Positions 60,060 to 64,000 of a stretch of DNA of 64,000 nucleotides are shown here, in pieces. Under the pieces are notes generated by a model that had not been told where the DNA came from, searched no databases, and saw only the letters and a list, made by a program, of their open reading frames with translations. Origin of the DNA: Diadophis punctatus similis (Eukaryota > Chordata > Lepidosauria > Squamata > Dipsadidae); contig JALIGW010000032.1 in NCBI GenBank assembly GCA_023053685.1, positions 4,544,843-4,608,842 on the forward strand. The letters are read 5' to 3'. A program made the translations under genes and the position numbers. Numbering within the stretch: the stretch's first letter is position 1; each line of letters opens with the position of its first letter.

Positions 60060-60670
60060 GCGACCGTGGGTAAGAAGATGGCCTCGTGTCTGTACGAATG
60101 CCTCTGTGAGGCAGAGCTTCAAAAATATTACCCGCATTTTACCGCCCTGGGCTTCCAGAAGATTGACGAACTTGCCAAGGTCTCCATGAAGGATTACAGC
60201 AAACTCGGGGTACATAACATGAAAGACCGCAAGCGCCTCTTCCAGCTCATTCGAATTATCAAGATGCTGCAGACCGAAGAGGAAGCGGTCAGGAAAAAAC
60301 AGGAAGATTTCCAGAAAAGTGCCCGCCGCCTGCGACCCCAGCTCACTCGCTCTGGCCCACGGAGACAGCTCCATTTTGATTCCGAGGGAAAAGACGAACG
60401 GAAAGAGATTGAATCTGGGTCGTGCGCCTTATCTCACAGTTCTTCAACCGGGGGTAAAGAGGAGGCCGCTTCGGTGTTCAGCCACGATTCGGTCCACAAA
60501 AGACCCAGGAAGGATTCCTTAAAAGCAAATGCAACCTGGACAGAGGACCAGCTGGTGGTTCCAGCGCCAGGTTCACCTAATGATGTTTTAGGAGACACGG
60601 ACATTTCCTTTGTACAGAGAGTAGCTCATATCTCGGGCTACAATTACGGAGTGCCTCATTCTTACACCAG
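60060..60670 (+). CDS. KIF24: KIF24 exon 2 (start codon and SAM domain)
   Basis: Acceptor ACGACTTAG precedes base 60060. The ATG is at 60078 (MASCLYECL). A frame-open GKK upstream is leader. The SAM domain spans about residues 1-67. Residues 98-107, RSGPRRQLHF, are a conserved KIF24 linker motif. Donor is GTAATA at 60671. Confidence 0.95.
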
Positions 60671-63661
60671 GTAATAATGTTTCATTTGCATTTCTGTTCA
60701 CGGAGAAGGGGCTAATGTTCTGTCCTACAGAGAACATAAATAACAGAGTTGGAAGGGACCTTGGAGGTCCTCTAGTCCAATCCCCTGCTCAAGAACCCCC
60801 TATATACCATTTCAGTCCCAAAGGTGCTATTTTTTCAAGAGTCAACTGGTCTTTCTGGGGGGGGGGGGGAGGTTTGAAGACGTTTCGCTTCTCAACCAAG
60901 AAGCTTCTTCAGCTCTGACTGGATGGTGGGGAAGGGAAGGATTTATACTCCTTGATTTATACTTATTTATACTTTATATAGATTTTTAGATTTATACTTA
61001 TACCTATTTATACTTAAGGTCCTTGAAAGGGGAAGGCCCTTGAGTAGGTATAAATAGGTATAAGTATAAACCAAGGAGTATAAATCCTTCCGTTCCCCAC
61101 CATCCAGTCAGAACTGAAGAAGCTTCTTGGATGTGAAACATCTTCAAAGAATAACAAGAAAGTCCAGTTGCCGCTTGACAAAAAGCACCTTTGGGACAAC
61201 TGTGACCTGGATGACTGAGAAGCTCCATAGACATATACCATTTCAGACAGATAGGTATCCAATCTCTTCTTGAAATCCTCCCGTGATGAAGCACCCACAA
61301 CCTTCCACTGATCAATTGTTCTCACTGTCAGGAAATGTCTCCTTATTTCTAGGTTGGATCGCTCTTTAATCATTTTCCACTCGTCACTTCTTGTCCTGCC
61401 CTCAGGTGCTTTGGAGCAGCGGTCACCAGTGGTCCGCGAGAAAATTTTGGTGGTCCGCAGAAAAATTATTTGCACTTTTTAATAGTGTACTAAATACTGT
61501 TTACCTTTTAAAAAAAATCATATTGGTGGTCCACGGGATTTAAACTTATGAATTTAGTGGTCCCTGAGGTCCGAAAGGTTGGCGACCCCTGCTTTGGAGA
61601 ATAGGTAGAGAAACAGCCCTTCAAGTACTGGAAGGCAGCTATTATATCTCCGCTGAACCTTCTCTTAGTTAGGCTAGACATACCTCGTTCCTGCAACTAT
61701 TCACTGTACGGTTTAGCCTCCAGTTCCTTTAGCAGCTTTGTGGCTCTTCTCTTCCTTCTTTCTAGCTTCTCAGCCTCTTTTTTGCATTGTGGTGACCAGA
61801 ACTGACCCACTATTCCAAGTGTGGCCTCATTAGTGCAGTTCAGAGCGGTACTATCACTTCTCATGTGCATGATGCTCTCCCTCTGTTTATGCAGCCTAGA
61901 ACTGCATAAGGAGCCGAGGTGGCGCAGTGGTTAAAATGCAGCACTGCAGTTCAGCAGTTCAGCTGTTCAAATCTCACTGGCTCAAGGTTGACTCAGCCTT
62001 CCATCCTTCTGAGGTGGGTAAAATGAGGACCCAGATTGTTGGGGGCAATAGGCTGAACTCTGTAAACCGCTTAGAGAGGGCTGTAAAGCACTGTGAAGCG
62101 GTATATAAGTCTAAGTGCTATTGCTATTGCTCTCCCTCTGTTTATGCAGCCTAGAACTGTGTTGGCTTTTTTGGCAGCTGCAGCACACGGCTGGCTCCTA
62201 TTTAAGTGATTTTCCGGCTAAGAAACTCTGATCCCTCTCACGATCACTGTTGAGAATATATTTGATGAGAGATTAAATTTACCACAATAAAATAGCATTT
62301 TGATACCGGAGATTCTAAACACTATTGTTTTAAAAAAAATGGTATGTGCCTATCCTTTTGCCTGTTTTCATCTGTATGACGTGATAATCCTGTCTTTTTG
62401 TAGAATGACTGCTGGTGAGAAGGAGACCCCGTGGATCGAAACAGACAAGATCCGTGTGTGTGTGCGAAAACGCCCCCTCGGTTTACGAGAAGAGAGGCGT
62501 GGAGAAGTGAACATCCTCACGGTGGAAGACAAGGAAACGCTTCTGCTCCACGAGAAGAAAGAGGCAGTGGACCTCACACAGTACATCTTGCAGGTATGGG
62601 TGGGTGGGTGTGAGTAAGTGAAAGAGAGAGAGAGTGGGGAGGGGAAGAGGGGCAGGGGGAGGGAGAGGGAGGGGAAGAGGAAGGGATGGGGAGAAGGAAG
62701 GGTGAGAGGGAGGGGAAGGGGAGGGTGAGAGGGGCATGGGGAGAGGGAGGGGAAAAGGAAGGGGAGGGTGAGAGGGAGAAGGGGAGAGAAGGGAAGGGGA
62801 AGAGGGGCATGGGGAGAGGGGAGGAAGAGAGGGGGAGGGGAAAAGAAGGGAGGGTGAGAGAGGAGGAGAAGAGGGGGATGGGGAGAGGGAGGGGAAGAGG
62901 AAGGGCTGGGGAGAGGGGGATGGGAAAAGAAAGGGGAGTGGAGGGAAAAGGAGAAGGGGAGGGGAGGGGAAGAGGAAGGGGAGGGTGAGAGAGGGGGAAG
63001 GGGAGAGAAGGGAAGGGGAAGAGGAGCATGGGGAGAGGGGAGGAAGAGAGGGGGAGAGAGGAGGAGAAGAGGGGCATGGGGAGAGGGAGGGGAAGAGAGG
63101 AAGGGGGGAGTGGAAAAGAAAGGGGAGAGAGGGAGAGGGAGAAGGAGATAGAAGGGGTGGGGTGGGGAGAGGGGGAAAGGGTTAGAGGGGGAGAGAAAAT
63201 TTTCTTTACAATTCTTAGCATAGCTGAACTTTTGTTCAATTCAATGAACTACACTACTGCTTTTTTAAGATTATCTAAATCTTTCCATCTTTCTATAGCA
63301 ACACTGACTGCTTTCTTCCCTAGACATCTCTACTTGATATAAATAAATAAAATGAGACAGGTTATTGTTTTCCCCCTGTATATTTGCTGTTGCTGATGGT
63401 GCCACTTCTTGGCGGGTTTAATGTGGCTTTGCCCTATCAGAACAATCCAACTCCTCATAACTTTGAATGAGACCATGTCCTTGGTTATGTCCGCTGCCAT
63501 TATGCCTAGTTAAAGGAATGAAACACTTTTTCTTGCCCTAAATGCCCTTTGTGTTGTTTGCAGCATGTGTTTTATTTCGACGAAGTCTTTGGGGAGTCCT
63601 GTTCCAATCAAGACGTCTACATGAAGACAGCCCATCCTCTTATTCAACATGTATTTAGTGG
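60060..63661 (+). CDS. KIF24: KIF24, kinesin-like protein with N-terminal SAM domain; 5' coding part, continues past window
   Basis: Three coding exons are visible: 60078-60670, 62404-62593 and 63564-63661. Together they encode about 293 residues. A SAM domain is at residues 1-67 (ASCLYECLCEAELQKYYPHF onward). A Ser/charged linker follows, then the start of the kinesin motor (KIRVCVRKRPLGLREER, with VFYFDEVFGESCSNQDVY). The P-loop should be in the next exon, outside the window. Junction phases are consistent (2, 0, 2). KIF24 is a kinesin-13-type microtubule depolymerase at the mother centriole that works with CP110 to hold back ciliogenesis. It is expected to be cell-cycle regulated. Confidence 0.95.
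60816..61232. mobile_element. Inverted-dimer retroposon (Penelope-like candidate) in CR1
   Basis: Exact 14-bp duplication ATATACCATTTCAG (60802-60815, 61233-61246). Outer arms carry GTCCCAAAGGTGC / GCACCTTTGGGAC and AAGAAGCTTCTTCAG blocks. The centre is a second AT-rich inverted repeat (TTTATACTTATACC type). Confidence 0.78.
61416..61591. mobile_element. Short hAT-type element in CR1
   Basis: Ends CAGCGGTCACC and GGCGACCCCTG, exact 8-bp duplication CTTTGGAG on both sides. Confidence 0.82.
61905..62128 (+). repeat. tRNA-SINE with 31-bp target duplication
   Basis: Head GAGCCGAGGTGGCGCAGTGG, tail GTGCTATTGCTATTGC. The 31-base sequence at 61874-61904 is repeated exactly at 62129-62159. Confidence 0.9.
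62404..62593 (+). CDS. KIF24: KIF24 exon 3 (motor domain start)
   Basis: 190 bases after TTTTTGTAG. It encodes RMTAGEKETPWIETDKIRVC and the first motor beta strand with the RKRPL motif, and ends exactly on a codon with CAG before GTATGG. The downstream intron is the polypurine tract. Confidence 0.95.
62605..63195 (+). repeat. About 590-base polypurine tract in KIF24 intron 3
   Basis: Almost only G and A on the plus strand (GGGGA, GGAAG, GAGAG units, few pyrimidines). It starts about 15 bases after the splice donor. Confidence 0.95.
63564..63661 (+). CDS. KIF24: KIF24 exon 4 (motor domain)
   Basis: 98 bases after TTGTTTGCAG. It encodes HVFYFDEVFGESCSNQDVYM through QHVFSG and ends with two bases of a glycine codon before GTAGAG. 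The following exon, with the P-loop, is not in the window. Confidence 0.93.
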
Positions 63662-63734
63662 GTAGAGTATCCTTGTTGAATATTTCTTCATTTTCATTGT
63701 TCAACTATCTCAGCCTTCAGTCTTCAGAATCAGG

Positions 63735-63960
63735 ATCAGAATAGAGCTGGACAAATGGTTGTCCAGTCTTTCTCCAGTGTTGGAGCACCCATGATTTCTG
63801 GTGGCAAGCAGTTCCACTGGTTAATTGTCCTGTTAGGAAGTTTCTCCTTAATTCCAGGTTGCTTCTCTCCTTGATTAGTTTCCATCCGTTGTTTCTTGTC
63901 CTGCCTTCCGGTGCTTTGGAAAATGAATTGACCCTCTCTTCTTTGTGGCATTTTTGAATT
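63735..63960 (-). mobile_element. CR1 LINE 3' fragment
   Basis: Minus-strand CR1 3' sequence (CAAGCAGTTCCACTGGTTAA) in KIF24 intron 4. Confidence 0.85.
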
Positions 63961-64000
63961 TCAAGGCATTATTCTTCTTATGCCTTCCAATCCTCCAGTT

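Larger units (their letters stand above)
60735..61765 (-). mobile_element. CR1 LINE 3' region with two insertions
   Basis: Minus-strand CR1 begins at AACAGAGTTGGAAGGGACCT. It is split by the inverted-dimer element 60816-61232 and by a hAT-type element at about 61416-61591. CR1-like sequence continues beyond to 62240. Confidence 0.85.

Noticed and set aside
60816..61232. Possible tRNA or structured RNA gene because of strong hairpins
   Set aside because: The hairpin arises from two inverted retroposon arms with a target duplication; no tRNA boxes.
62574..63239. 221-codon Pro/Ser/Leu minus-strand frame
   Set aside because: Antisense of the polypurine tract.

Overview
The window is vertebrate nuclear DNA, most likely from a squamate reptile and probably a snake. 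The evidence is spliced genes of vertebrate type, abundant CR1 LINE 3' ends, two forms of a tRNA-derived SINE, many short inverted-repeat DNA transposons, and very long tri-, tetra- and pentanucleotide arrays, several starting at CR1 or SINE tails. The species call is an inference. It rests on repeat style plus gene order.

Five protein genes are supported. From left to right: an intact MYORG gene (18272-20308, +); a second, diverged MYORG-like gene in opposite orientation (29853-31919, -); an unnamed six-exon gene for a 335-residue type I membrane protein with a ricin-type (mannose-receptor Cys-rich-like) lectin domain (35724-45586, +); NUDT2, the Ap4A hydrolase (two coding exons, 47269-48905, -); and the 5' part of KIF24 (first exon and promoter near 51 kb, SAM-domain exon at 60060-60670, first two kinesin-motor exons at 62404-62593 and 63564-63661, +), which runs off the right edge. 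From general knowledge, MYORG, NUDT2 and KIF24 are also neighbours in human 9p13, with NUDT2 and KIF24 head to head. The MYORG-like copy and the lectin gene are the extra members here.

Region by region: 1-18 kb is repeats only (trinucleotide arrays, hammerhead-like tandem repeats, hAT-type elements, SINEs, a 1.4 kb pentanucleotide array). 18-32 kb holds the inverted MYORG pair with a partial CR1 reverse transcriptase, a tetranucleotide array and a solo LTR between them. 33-46 kb holds the lectin gene with repeat-filled introns. 46-51 kb holds NUDT2, whose intron contains a 67-bp minisatellite. 51-64 kb is the start of KIF24, with a GC-rich transposon beside its promoter and a 0.6 kb polypurine tract between two motor exons.

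The most interesting signals are: (1) a 438-bp tract that is about 97% identical between the two inverted MYORG genes, while the coding sequence next to it is only about 75% identical at protein level, which suggests gene conversion; (2) about 110-130 bp tandem units carrying a hammerhead-ribozyme-like core beside Penelope-like remnants; (3) the unnamed lectin-type receptor gene; (4) three copies of one hAT-type element at the same 8-bp site of the CR1 3' end; (5) one SINE segment expanded into 67-bp minisatellites at two separate loci.
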